Shown piece by piece: positions 45,244-53,744 of a DNA stretch of 64,000 nucleotides. The DNA comes from an uncultured Chitinophaga sp. (GTDB taxonomy: Bacteria; Bacteroidota; Bacteroidia; Chitinophagales; Chitinophagaceae). The notes under the pieces are model-generated. The model ran no database searches. It saw only the letters and a list, made by a program, of their open reading frames with translations, and was not told where the DNA came from. Position 1 is the first letter of the stretch; the number at the start of each line of letters is the position of its first letter. The DNA lies in NCBI RefSeq assembly GCF_946479755.1, contig NZ_CAMLHC010000032.1, forward strand, positions 21,105 to 85,104. Direction: 5' to 3'. The translations under genes were made by a program, and so were the position numbers.

Positions 45244-46077
45244 ATGAAGGTTATCCGACAATTGATCAGATGGACATGCCTTGCGGCAGTCGTTGGTATG
45301 TACAGCTACTGCGCCCGTTCGCCGTACGCAGCCACCAATAAAATTTACCGGCAGAAAGCCAAAGGGTATGCGCAGGTGATACGCGAACAGCCGGCAGCGC
45401 TGCCGGGTGAAAACGGCATCAGGCCCGCATGGTGGGCCGGTACCGTCAATTATAACCTGCGTAAACCGAATATGGTCATTATTCATCATACTGCCCAGAA
45501 TTCATGTGAACAAACACTCAAAACCTTTACACTGGAGCGGACACAAGTCAGCGCTCACTATGTGGTGTGCCGCGACGGGACCATCCACCATATGCTGAAT
45601 GACTATCTCCGTGCCTGGCACGGCGGCGCTTCCCGCTGGGGCAATATCACCGATATCAACTCCGGTTCTATTGGTATTGAGCTTGATAACAATGGCACAG
45701 AACCCTTTGCGCCCGCGCAGATCAGCAGCCTGATGATCCTGCTGGACACACTGCAGCATCGCTACAATATCCCCGCTGCCAACTTTGTGGGCCATGGCGA
45801 CATCGCCCCCGGCCGTAAGGTGGACCCCAGCGCTTATTTCCCCTGGCAACAGCTGGCTACCAAAGGTTTCGGCTTCTGGTACGACGATACTACCCAAATG
45901 GTGGTACCGCCCGCTTTCGATAAATGGCAGGCCCTCCGCATAATCGGCTACGACCTGAAAGATACCACTGCTGCCATGCAGGCCTTTAAAAGACACTTCA
46001 TGCCGCAGGATACCCTGCTTCTTTCGCCGGACACCGATAATAAGGTGCTGTATGGCGTGATGAAAAAATACCAGTAA
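45244..46077 (+). CDS. Lipoprotein N-acetylmuramoyl-L-alanine amidase (Amidase_2)
   Basis: A 277-residue peptidoglycan amidase with a short lipoprotein-like signal peptide (AAVVGMYSYCARS). Zinc ligands of the AmpD/Amidase_2 fold are visible: His in VIIHHTAQNS, His in the distal GHGDIAPGRKVDPS, and the Asp/Pro motif DPSAYFPW. AHYVVCRDGTIHHML, LRAWHGGASRW and SIGIELDNNG are conserved. It cleaves the amide bond between MurNAc and L-Ala, probably in peptidoglycan recycling or remodelling in the periplasm. A -7-like TATCTTTA lies about 40 bp upstream (near 45201). Confidence 0.92.
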   Translation: MKVIRQLIRWTCLAAVVGMYSYCARSPYAATNKIYRQKAKGYAQVIREQPAALPGENGIRPAWWAGTVNYNLRKPNMVIIHHTAQNSCEQTLKTFTLERTQVSAHYVVCRDGTIHHMLNDYLRAWHGGASRWGNITDINSGSIGIELDNNGTEPFAPAQISSLMILLDTLQHRYNIPAANFVGHGDIAPGRKVDPSAYFPWQQLATKGFGFWYDDTTQMVVPPAFDKWQALRIIGYDLKDTTAAMQAFKRHFMPQDTLLLSPDTDNKVLYGVMKKYQ

Positions 46078-46262
46078 CCCGGTCTTTGAGGTATGACACC
46101 TTGGGGACCGGATACCCCTATGCCCGTACTTTATTTATTTTGTAGTGTGCGTTAAATAAAGTATTTTAATAATGAGTTAGATCGACCAATAACCAGAATC
46201 TGAGACCCAACATCACAGCAGCGCTATTACCTATTTTCCTCGTTATCATAATTTCTCTTGCC

Positions 46263-46652
46263 ATGAAACGCACACTCCAGTTCTCTTTGTTACTGCTGTT
46301 ACCGGCTGCCCTGATTATACTGGCCGCCCGCCAACAGCCCGCTTCCGCAAAAATCCATTACCAACCTGTGTCTGACACCACCTGCCTGGTAAAACATGAA
46401 AACACCTTCGACTTCCCCGACAGCCTGCGCAAAAAAGTAAATGCGCTCATCGAAGACAAAGTAGCTGGCGGCATCGAAGAAAAAGGAATCACCACCTGGG
46501 AAAATTCCCCCGATGCACCTGAATACTACCAGATTGTACTGCGTAAAAATAAAATCACCATTAAATACAAAGGCACCATCTGCCAGGATAAGCTGATCGC
46601 AGAAAATATCGACGCCTGTACAGCTGAGCTGAAGAAGTTATTGAATAAATAG
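46263..46652 (+). CDS. Small secreted protein of unknown function
   Basis: A 129-residue protein with a signal peptide (LLLLLPAALIILAARQQPASA) and a 105-residue mature part with two Cys (TTCLVKHEN and GTICQDK, plus DACTAELKK near the end). No domain is recognised. It stands alone, with a spaced hairpin 12 bp after the stop codon. Confidence 0.65.
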   Translation: MKRTLQFSLLLLLPAALIILAARQQPASAKIHYQPVSDTTCLVKHENTFDFPDSLRKKVNALIEDKVAGGIEEKGITTWENSPDAPEYYQIVLRKNKITIKYKGTICQDKLIAENIDACTAELKKLLNK

Positions 46653-46664
46653 CTGATGGCAGAC

Positions 46665-46756
46665 TTATCGTGTTCTCTTACGTTGCTACGGATGGCTACA
46701 CGATAAAAACCTGTCATGTTGCATATAGTATTTTATCCCCGGACTACGGTCCGGGG
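46665..46756. other. Two hairpins, one with a UNCG tetraloop
   Basis: The first is a 9-bp stem TTATCGTGT with ACACGATAA (46665-46673 and 46698-46706) around a 24-nt loop. The second is a perfect 8-bp stem CCCCGGAC-TACG-GTCCGGGG (46737-46756), whose C(UACG)G loop is of the exceptionally stable UNCG class. Neither is followed by a T run on the plus strand. The remaining stretch to 46909 shows no gene. Confidence 0.5.
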
Positions 46757-46909
46757 AGGAGATCTCGCGCCGTACCCCGTCTGCCACTCACCGGCCAGTC
46801 TTTTAAAGGGACGAAACAGTAATTTTCTATTTACCAGGTGCTTATAAAAAAATATTCCTTCCTCCAGCCGCTGGGCTACCTATAATTCTGCCCGCTATTG
46901 TTATGTTTA

Positions 46910-46950
46910 GTCTACAGGTTTTGTAGATTAATAAAACTTGATTACTTTTG
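46910..46950 (+). promoter_or_regulatory. Promoter and operator-like inverted repeat of the third SusC/SusD operon
   Basis: GTCTAC-N7-GTAGAT at 46910-46928 is followed by TTAATAAAACTTGAT and the exact -7 box TACTTTTG at 46943-46950. The same inverted repeat and the same TTAATAAAACTYGAT element occur at 56890-56931, in front of the Cys-rich leader peptide. The leader here is about 170 nt and holds only a 19-codon frame of doubtful meaning. Confidence 0.6.
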
Positions 46951-47123
46951 CGCCAGATATCTACCATCACGGCGCACGCGATCATCATCAGCAATGATCA
47001 TATGTCCGTGATTACGTCAACCATCATACACCAACGACAAAGACCAAAACCAAATCGGTAGTAAACGGAAAAACCATCTTGTCCGCCAACGACCAAAACT
47101 ATTTCTTAAATCATCAGTTACGA

Positions 47124-50100
47124 ATGAAGTACGTACAAAGGCTGCTCGGCCTGTTACCCGCATTATTGTGGTTACAGCAGAGCTTTGCCCAGGAAACCAG
47201 GGTCAGCGGGGTTGTCACCTCCCGCAGCGATGCACAGCGTGTACCCGGCGCTGTTATACGGATAAAAGGCACCTCCCATGGCACCCAGGCGGATGCAGAT
47301 GGTAAGTATACAATCAACGCCAACCCGACAGACACCTTACAGATCTCTTTTATAGGCTTTCAGACGGCCCTGGTGCCTGTGGGTAATAACCGCGTTATCA
47401 ATATCGCGCTGGAAAGCGCGGACAGCAAATTGCAGGAAGTGGTGGTGACCGCGCTGGGCATCTCCAGGGAGAAAAAATCACTGGGATATGCTGTCCAGGA
47501 GCTGAAATCAAAAGACATCGCCGAAGCCCGGGAAACGAACCTGGTGAACGCCCTGTCCGGAAAAATAGCCGGTGTACAGGTGACCAACAGCCAGGGTAGC
47601 CTCGGTTCCTCCCGCATCGTTATCCGCGGGGAAACCTCTATCGCCGGCAATAACCAACCACTGTTCATTCTCGACGGTATCCCGGTAGACAACAGTCAGC
47701 TGGGTGTCGGTACCGGCCGCGATTTTGCCAACGCCATCTCAGACGTGAACCCGGATGATATCGCCTCCATCAGTGTGCTGAAAGGCCCCAACGCAGCAGC
47801 ATTGTACGGCTCCCGCGCTTCCAACGGCGTTATCCTGATTAAAACAAAAACAGGTAAAGACGTGAAAGGCGGTCTCGGTGTGACCGTCAACTCCAATGCT
47901 ACTTTCGACAAGGTGCTCATCCTGCCCGACTTTCAGAACGTATACGGTCAGGGCGCCGGCGGACAGTTCTCCTATAAAGATGGTAAAGGCGGTGGCCTCA
48001 ACGATGGTACCGACGAAAGCTGGGGACCCAAAATGGACGGCCGTCTCATCCCGCAGTTTTTCTCCAACGGCGAAGCAGTGCCTTTCGTTCCGCATCCCAA
48101 CAACGTAAAAGATTTTTACGAAACCGGCTATACGCTCAATAACGGGCTCGCGGTAGGCGGCAGCTCAGAAAAGATCGACTACCGTTTCTCCTATAATAAT
48201 ACCAAACAAGTGGGCATCCTGCCTAACACGGGCATCAGCCGCAACACCTTCACCGCGAGCAATACCTTTCGCATCGCGCCTAAACTGACGCTTAACACCT
48301 ACGCCAACTACATCCGCAGCAGCGCCGATAATCTGCCCGGCGTGGATGGCAGAAGAGGTAACAGCGTAACATTGCAGTTCATCTGGTTTGGCCGCCAGGT
48401 AGACGTGTCCAAACTGCGGGACTATAAAAACCCGGATGGCACAGACTATAACTGGAACCATAGCTACTATAGCAACCCCTACTGGATACAATACGAAAAC
48501 ACGGTAGGACAGCTGCGCAACCGCTTCTTCGGAAATGCCCGCCTGTCATACGAAATCCTCGACTGGCTGACGGCCAACCTCCGTATCGGCACGGATTACT
48601 ACCAGGACAGGAGAAAATACAAAATCGCTTATTACACCAATGGTACACCGTTCGGTTCCTATACGGAAGATGCTTATGCGGTAAGCGAAACCAATGGCGA
48701 GTTTACGCTCAACGCTAAAAAACAACTGAGCAGCGATTTTAACCTCGACGTACTCGTTGGCGGTAACATCCGCAACAACCGGTTTGAACAGAACTATCAG
48801 CAGGCGCCCAAACTGGCGGTGAAAGACATTTATACGCTCAATAACTCCCGCGACCCGCTGCTCTCTACCAGCTACTTCTCCAGGCAACGGGTGTACAGTA
48901 CTTTCGGTTCCGCACAGCTCGCGTTCCGCAACTATGCCTTCCTGAACGTAACGGCCCGCAATGACTGGTCGTCCACATTGCCCGTAGAAAATAACGCCTA
49001 TTTCTATCCTTCGGTCAACGGTAGCCTCGTGCTCTCCGATGCGCTGAACATCAAAAGCAAAGCACTCTCCCTGCTTAAAATCCGCGGCGGATGGGCACAG
49101 GTAGGTAAAGATACTGACCCCTATCAGCTGATCAACACCTATCCGTTCAATCAGCCGTTCGGACCAAATCCCCTGCTCACCGTGTCCGATAAGTTTCTGG
49201 CGAAAGACCTGAAACCGGAAATTACCAGCTCTACGGAAGTAGGCCTGGAAGCGGGCTTCATCGACAACCGCATTCGCCTGGACTTCACCTGGTACCAGTC
49301 CAACAGCCGTAACCAGATCCTGCTGGCGGATGTAAGTCCCACTACCGGTTATCTGAAAAAGCTGATGAATGCCGGTGAAATCAGCAACAAAGGCATAGAA
49401 GTGATGCTCGGCGGAACGCCGGTGTCTACCCGCTCCGGTTTCCGTTGGGACGTTAACGTTAACTACGCCCGTAACGTAAGCAAGGTGATAGAGCTGGACA
49501 AGGAAGGGTTCCTCAATAACTATGTACTGGGCAGCAGTGGCAATATGCAGGTGCTGGCCAGCAAAGGTCAGCGTTATGGCGCTTTGTATGGCGCCGCCTA
49601 CCAGCGCGATGCCCAGAACAGGATCATCGTGAACGCCGACGGTACGCCGGCGATCGATCCGAACAAAAAAATACTGGGATATTATACACCCAAATGGACT
49701 GGTGGTATTTATAACACCTTCACCTTTAAAGGGATCAGCCTGGGCTTCCTCATAGATACCAAACAAGGCGGCTCTATTTACTCCGGCACCAACTACACGG
49801 GTAACTATACCGGTGTACTGGCTACCACGCTGCCCGGCCGTGATGAAGAACATGGCGGTTTGCCTTACTACCGCAGCGGCCAGCAGAACATACAGCTGCC
49901 TTCGCATACCGCCACAGCGCCCAACGGCGCCGAAGTGCATCATGACGGTATGATCTTCGACGGCTACACGGCAGATGGTAAAAAGAACAACGTCATCCTC
50001 GGCGCAGAAGACTATTATAAAGCCGTATACAACAGCAGCCTGAATGAAAGTTCCATCTATGACGCATCTTTCATCAAACTGCGCGAAATCAAACTGGGTT

Positions 50101-50306
50101 ACACACTGCCGAAAACGCTGACAGACCGCTGGAAATTGCAGTCTGTAAATATTGCGCTGGTGGCCAGAAATCTGGGCTACCTGCAGAAACATGTACCTAA
50201 TATCGACCCGGAGACCGCTTTCAATACCGGTAACGGGCAGGGACTGGAAACACTGCAGATACCCACCACCCGCAGCATCGGCATTAACCTGAATGTTTCA
50301 TTTTAA
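47124..50306 (+). CDS. SusC/RagA-family TonB-dependent receptor
   Basis: The ATG at 47124 gives 1060 residues and a clean signal peptide (LLGLLPALLWLQQSFAQ); a TTG at 47079 is not needed. No STN domain is present. The carboxypeptidase-regulatory-like domain (VSGVVTSRSDAQRVPGAVIR) is followed by the plug with VVVTALGISREKKSLGYAVQ, RIVIRGETSIAGNNQPLFI, LDGIPVDN and LKGPNAAALYGSRASNGVI, then the barrel ending GINLNVSF. The ALGISREKKSLGYA form belongs to a common SusC subtype paired with SusD-like_2 lipoproteins, as here. The promoter shares an inverted repeat with the Cys-leader/PstS-like unit at 56.9 kb, so it may respond to sulfur supply. Confidence 0.93.
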   Translation: MKYVQRLLGLLPALLWLQQSFAQETRVSGVVTSRSDAQRVPGAVIRIKGTSHGTQADADGKYTINANPTDTLQISFIGFQTALVPVGNNRVINIALESADSKLQEVVVTALGISREKKSLGYAVQELKSKDIAEARETNLVNALSGKIAGVQVTNSQGSLGSSRIVIRGETSIAGNNQPLFILDGIPVDNSQLGVGTGRDFANAISDVNPDDIASISVLKGPNAAALYGSRASNGVILIKTKTGKDVKGGLGVTVNSNATFDKVLILPDFQNVYGQGAGGQFSYKDGKGGGLNDGTDESWGPKMDGRLIPQFFSNGEAVPFVPHPNNVKDFYETGYTLNNGLAVGGSSEKIDYRFSYNNTKQVGILPNTGISRNTFTASNTFRIAPKLTLNTYANYIRSSADNLPGVDGRRGNSVTLQFIWFGRQVDVSKLRDYKNPDGTDYNWNHSYYSNPYWIQYENTVGQLRNRFFGNARLSYEILDWLTANLRIGTDYYQDRRKYKIAYYTNGTPFGSYTEDAYAVSETNGEFTLNAKKQLSSDFNLDVLVGGNIRNNRFEQNYQQAPKLAVKDIYTLNNSRDPLLSTSYFSRQRVYSTFGSAQLAFRNYAFLNVTARNDWSSTLPVENNAYFYPSVNGSLVLSDALNIKSKALSLLKIRGGWAQVGKDTDPYQLINTYPFNQPFGPNPLLTVSDKFLAKDLKPEITSSTEVGLEAGFIDNRIRLDFTWYQSNSRNQILLADVSPTTGYLKKLMNAGEISNKGIEVMLGGTPVSTRSGFRWDVNVNYARNVSKVIELDKEGFLNNYVLGSSGNMQVLASKGQRYGALYGAAYQRDAQNRIIVNADGTPAIDPNKKILGYYTPKWTGGIYNTFTFKGISLGFLIDTKQGGSIYSGTNYTGNYTGVLATTLPGRDEEHGGLPYYRSGQQNIQLPSHTATAPNGAEVHHDGMIFDGYTADGKKNNVILGAEDYYKAVYNSSLNESSIYDASFIKLREIKLGYTLPKTLTDRWKLQSVNIALVARNLGYLQKHVPNIDPETAFNTGNGQGLETLQIPTTRSIGINLNVSF

Positions 50307-50319
50307 TTACGCACCGGAT

Positions 50320-51750
50320 ATGAAAAAATTGTTGATACCAACTTACCTGTTGTTCGCTATTGTGCTGCTGGCTTCCTGCCGTAAGGAGCTGGAGCGGATC
50401 AACAAGAACCCGAATGAACCGACAAGTGTGCAGCCGGACTACCTGTTGAGCAATGGCATCAAAGCCAATGTAGATACTTACTGGGGGCCAGACGCCGCTA
50501 TGGATGGGACCTTGTTATATGTCCAGTACTGGTCCAAAATACAATACACCGACGCCGACCGCTATATCGCCGGCGCTACCGGTACCCAGACCGTATGGAG
50601 CAATTTCTATGCGCAGGGCATCGAAGACTTTACCACGCTGGCGCAACTGGGCGACAGTCTGCATAATGCCAACTATAAAGCAATCGCCGTGATCATGCGC
50701 TCCTGGATCTTCCAGCAGCTGACAGACCTCTATGGTGATATCCCTTATAAGCAGGCCGGCCAGATCGGTCAGTACCTGACACCGGTATACGACAGCCAGA
50801 AAGACGTATATACCGGGCTGCTGGCGGAATTGAAACAGGCTGCGGCCAGTCTCACCGTCGGCAGTAACGACATCAGCGGCGATATCCTCCTCGGTGGCAA
50901 TACCCTCCGCTGGAAGCAGTTTGCCAACGGGCTGCGCCTGCGCATTGCGCTACGCATCGCCGACCGGGAGTTCGCTACCGCCAAGGCGGTATTTGACGAC
51001 GTGGCCGCCGGCGGAGCAACCGCCCTGTTGCCGAAAGACACGGTGGTGAAACTCAATTACCTTGCTTCGCCCAACCAGAACCCGGTAGGGCGTAACCGGG
51101 AAACCCGCAACGACTACCGCATCAGCAAATCCATCGTGGACAAGCTGAAGGCACTGAACGACCCACGGTTGCCCATATACGCTACCATGCCGAAAGATAC
51201 CAACGTGATCATCGGCGTGACCAATGGTCTTCCCAGCGATTCCGCCGCGAGGCTGGGCTTCACTAAAACTTCCGACGCCGGTACAGTGTTTACCGCTACC
51301 ACGGCTCCGGCGATACTCTTCAGCTATGCTGAACAGCAGTTCATCCTGGCGGAGGCAGCGCAACGTAACCTGACCGCCGGTAGCGCCCTGGCCCTGTATA
51401 ATCAGGCGGTGACAGCTTCTTTTGTGCAATACGGTGTTCCGGAAGCAGCCGCAATTACTTACCTGGCCCAGCCAGGCGTAGCTTACGATGCAACGAACTT
51501 TAAGAAAAGTATCGGGGAGCAGAAGTGGCTGGCCCTCTTCGGACAAGGCATCGAAGCTTTCACCGAATGGAGAAGGCTGGACTATCCGCAACTGAAAGCT
51601 GCCTATGCCGGTGCACTGAGCGGTAGTATGCCGGTGCGGTTTAAGTACCCTTCCAGCGAACAGTCGCTTAACGGTACCAATTACAAAGCCGCCGTTGTCC
51701 GTCAGGGCGCCGACCTGCTGACGACCAAACTCTGGTTTGATAAGTTCTAG
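50320..51750 (+). CDS. SusD-like_2 family outer-membrane lipoprotein
   Basis: A 476-residue lipoprotein starting at the ATG at 50320, 13 bp after the SusC stop codon; an overlapping start at 50293 is less likely. The lipobox is VLLASCRKELERINKNPNEP. The motifs PDYLLSNGIK, MRSWIFQQLTDLYGDIPY, KQFANGLRLRIALRI, EQQFILAEAAQRNL and QKWLALFGQGIEAFTEWRRL are those of the SusD-like_2 family. It is the binding lid of the upstream receptor. A terminator follows. Ligand unknown. Confidence 0.92.
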   Translation: MKKLLIPTYLLFAIVLLASCRKELERINKNPNEPTSVQPDYLLSNGIKANVDTYWGPDAAMDGTLLYVQYWSKIQYTDADRYIAGATGTQTVWSNFYAQGIEDFTTLAQLGDSLHNANYKAIAVIMRSWIFQQLTDLYGDIPYKQAGQIGQYLTPVYDSQKDVYTGLLAELKQAAASLTVGSNDISGDILLGGNTLRWKQFANGLRLRIALRIADREFATAKAVFDDVAAGGATALLPKDTVVKLNYLASPNQNPVGRNRETRNDYRISKSIVDKLKALNDPRLPIYATMPKDTNVIIGVTNGLPSDSAARLGFTKTSDAGTVFTATTAPAILFSYAEQQFILAEAAQRNLTAGSALALYNQAVTASFVQYGVPEAAAITYLAQPGVAYDATNFKKSIGEQKWLALFGQGIEAFTEWRRLDYPQLKAAYAGALSGSMPVRFKYPSSEQSLNGTNYKAAVVRQGADLLTTKLWFDKF

Positions 51751-51770
51751 TCATAGTTGTTGATAAATTG

Positions 51771-51803
51771 AAAGCCGGCGTGAGCGATCATGCCGGCTTT
51801 TTT
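51771..51803 (+). terminator. Terminator of the third SusC/SusD operon
   Basis: A 9-bp stem AAAGCCGGC with GCCGGCTTT, a 12-nt loop and a run of six T, 20 bp after the SusD stop codon. Confidence 0.85.
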
Positions 51804-51842
51804 ATTGCTGGTATCAAATATGCGGAGTTGATTGTTTTTCGT

Positions 51843-51850
51843 TAAATTTG
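51843..51850 (+). promoter_or_regulatory. TAAATTTG -7 box of the antitoxin gene
   Basis: An exact TAnnTTTG match 18 bp before the ATG at 51869. The surrounding DNA turns clearly AT-rich here. Confidence 0.5.
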
Positions 51851-51868
51851 GTAAAATCGTGAGTGAAA

Positions 51869-52099
51869 ATGGTAAACTATAAAGATTACATAGAGTCCAA
51901 TACAGAAATAATGTTAGGAAAACCGGTGGTTAAGGGAACACGAATTACCGTTGCTTTAGTGCTACAGCGATTAGCGGAGGGGGCTTCCTCTGACGACTTG
52001 ATAAGTGCTTATCCTGCCCTCACACCGTTATCAATAATGGCGGTTTTAGCTTACGCTTCCGATGTCATTGGAAACGAAAGTATAATAGCTGTTGCATGA
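51869..52099 (+). CDS. DUF433-family antitoxin
   Basis: A 76-residue protein typical of DUF433 antitoxins: ITVALVLQRLAEGASSDDLI and YPALTPLSIMAVLAYA form the winged helix-turn-helix, preceded by IMLGKPVVKGTRI, the family signature. DUF433 proteins are paired with DUF5615 (Mut7-C/PIN-like) toxins in type II systems. The next gene starts in an ATGA overlap with this stop codon, as expected for that pair, but the toxin is broken. A GTG two codons upstream is an alternative start. Confidence 0.88.
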   Translation: MVNYKDYIESNTEIMLGKPVVKGTRITVALVLQRLAEGASSDDLISAYPALTPLSIMAVLAYASDVIGNESIIAVA

Positions 52100-52300
52100 T
52101 TCTGGCTGATGAAAATATACATGCTTATATTGTGAAGCACCTGCGTGAAGCGGGTTTTGAAGTTGTATCGGTAACAGAGATCAGTAAAGGAGTACAAAGA
52201 AATCGCTGGCTCAGTTGTGTATCTTTTGAAAACCCGGGAGTTAATTAAACCTGTATTTGTAACCCTTACTCCAAAAAAGATCCGTATCCGGCAATTATAA
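52096..52300 (+). pseudogene. Remnant of DUF5615 PIN-like toxin with internal deletion
   Basis: Starting at the ATG overlapping the antitoxin stop codon, the frame reads MILADENIHAYIVKHLREAG then FEVVSVTEISKG, the N-terminus of DUF5615 toxins including the acidic DEN motif. It then runs out of family similarity and stops at 52248. In another frame just downstream, VFVTLTPKKIRIRQL ends at a TAA at 52298-52300 and is the usual C-terminus of the same family. About half of the roughly 115-residue protein is missing and the two parts are out of frame. The toxin is therefore most likely inactive. Low GC compared with the neighbourhood suggests the pair was acquired. Confidence 0.75.
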
Positions 52301-52407
52301 TCATATCGTCTTTTACTTCCTTTAGATCTTTTTAAGTAATATATAATAAATTTACATATAACAAAGAAAGTTTTTAATTTAGCAGCGACCAACAGACCGG
52401 GAATGCT

Positions 52408-53034
52408 ATGTATAGAGTCTATTTATCCTTATTGATATTATGTGCGGCTGCCTGTCATAATAATAGTGCCGATGATGAGTCCATTGCCGTGCCGGCTGCC
52501 TCTGAAATAGCCATTACCTCGCTGGAGATAGTGGACGACGGCGACTCCATCATGAAAACCCATGAGGACATTGACTGGAAAGAGATTGAAGTCTTTACGT
52601 TTGCAAAGGCGCTGATCGATAATAAAGTACCGTTGCAGACAACGCTGCCGCGTTTCACAGCTGCATTGGGAGAGGCGGACAGCCTGGTAGAGCCCAATTG
52701 GGAATATCTCTGCGGTACCCAGTTTGAAGACAACTTCCAATATTTTTATAAAAACGGTTCCCGCTATGAACTGTTAAACGACAGCCTGCTCTGCAGTGAG
52801 TACAGGTTTACACCCGGGCATTCGGTAGTGTATGCAGGTGTAACCTTCAGCGGTAATACTACGTGGGCGGAGGTGAAGAAACACTTCCCGAGGGCAGCGC
52901 AGCAGGCGGAGAATGGCGGCTATACGGACATGATCACCCTGCGTGATGCGGATGAAGAGGATAGTGACAGCAGTGTACGTTTGCATTTCGAAAACGGGAA
53001 ACTGGTACGGATCGTCTATTTTGTTCCCTGTTAA
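52408..53034 (+). CDS. Unknown lipoprotein
   Basis: A 208-residue protein with a lipoprotein signal (SLLILCAAACHNNSADD, Cys at 16). An acidic mature part follows, with TTLPRFTAALGEADSLVEPN, a pair of Cys (YLCGTQFED and SLLCSEYRF), YAGVTFSGNTTWAEVKKHFP and LHFENGKLVRIVYF. The last segments resemble beta strands of small periplasmic domains, but no family is recognised. A -7-like TAATTTAG lies at about 52374. The 3' end overlaps the convergent LUD gene by 4 bp. Confidence 0.7.
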   Translation: MYRVYLSLLILCAAACHNNSADDESIAVPAASEIAITSLEIVDDGDSIMKTHEDIDWKEIEVFTFAKALIDNKVPLQTTLPRFTAALGEADSLVEPNWEYLCGTQFEDNFQYFYKNGSRYELLNDSLLCSEYRFTPGHSVVYAGVTFSGNTTWAEVKKHFPRAAQQAENGGYTDMITLRDADEEDSDSSVRLHFENGKLVRIVYFVPC

Positions 53035-53624
53035 CCCAGCAGATAAACGTGCAGACTTCTGGCTCCCTGTGCGCCATGTACCAATACCGCCCCGATGTCC
53101 GCAGTGGCGGAAGGTCCCATCATAAAGCAGCCATAGGCGGTATCTTCCAGGTGTATCCGCAGGTAAGCGTCATACATGTTTCCAACAATGGCCTGTGGCG
53201 ATAACAGGATGACGAGGTGTTGGGGAAGGACGCCCGGCGCGTTGACCACCAGGTCTTCTTCCGTGAGCCACACCATCCCGTTTTCCGCTACGCCCAGGCG
53301 CGCGCGGACCACCGCCACGTCCACGTCGGCCAGCTCATACGGATTTTTAATCGCGTGCATATCCCGGTTGCCGGATATTTCCGGTGTCGCCGAGCAGATG
53401 ACTTTTGCTTCAGCATGTTGTGATGCCAGCAATACCTGTGCAGCGGCGGCATCTGCCGGGCGGAATATTTCTCCGCCGGCATCTTTTACGCGGTTTTCAA
53501 AGGCGGCGAGTAAATCGGCCCTGGTGCGGGAAAAATCCGGGACCTCCGGACAGGTGGTCTTGTTGACCGGCAGCTGTCGCTCAACGGCGGACAGTACCTG
53601 GCTAAAGCTGTTGTTCTCCATGTT
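53031..53624 (-). CDS. LUD-domain protein (LutC/YkgG-like)
   Basis: A 197-residue protein from the ATG at 53624; six more residues are possible from 53642. The LUD (DUF162) core shows as VVRARLGVAENGMVWLTEED, LPQHLVILLSPQAIVGNMYD and the signature GPSATADIGAVLVHGAQGAR followed by LHVYLLG. LutC is part of the LutABC L-lactate oxidation complex, but no LutA (Cys-rich) or LutB (iron-sulfur) gene is visible next to it here, so the role in lactate use is uncertain. It lies 102 bp downstream of the SDR gene on the same strand. Confidence 0.85.
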   Translation of the reverse strand, partial: NMENNSFSQVLSAVERQLPVNKTTCPEVPDFSRTRADLLAAFENRVKDAGGEIFRPADAAAAQVLLASQHAEAKVICSATPEISGNRDMHAIKNPYELADVDVAVVRARLGVAENGMVWLTEEDLVVNAPGVLPQHLVILLSPQAIVGNMYDAYLRIHLEDTAYGCFMMGPSATADIGAVLVHGAQGARSLHVYLLG

Positions 53625-53744
53625 CATTGTTTTTGTCGGCAACCCGCCGATATAACGCGGAATAAATAAGCCAACGTTTATACTGGATTATTGCAGGTAT
53701 ACCTATGCATAACAGCAAAATCACGGTATTGGTTGAACGGAAAT

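Noticed and set aside
48546..50192. A 548-codon open frame on the minus strand
   Set aside because: Antisense shadow of the third SusC gene with no recognisable domain.
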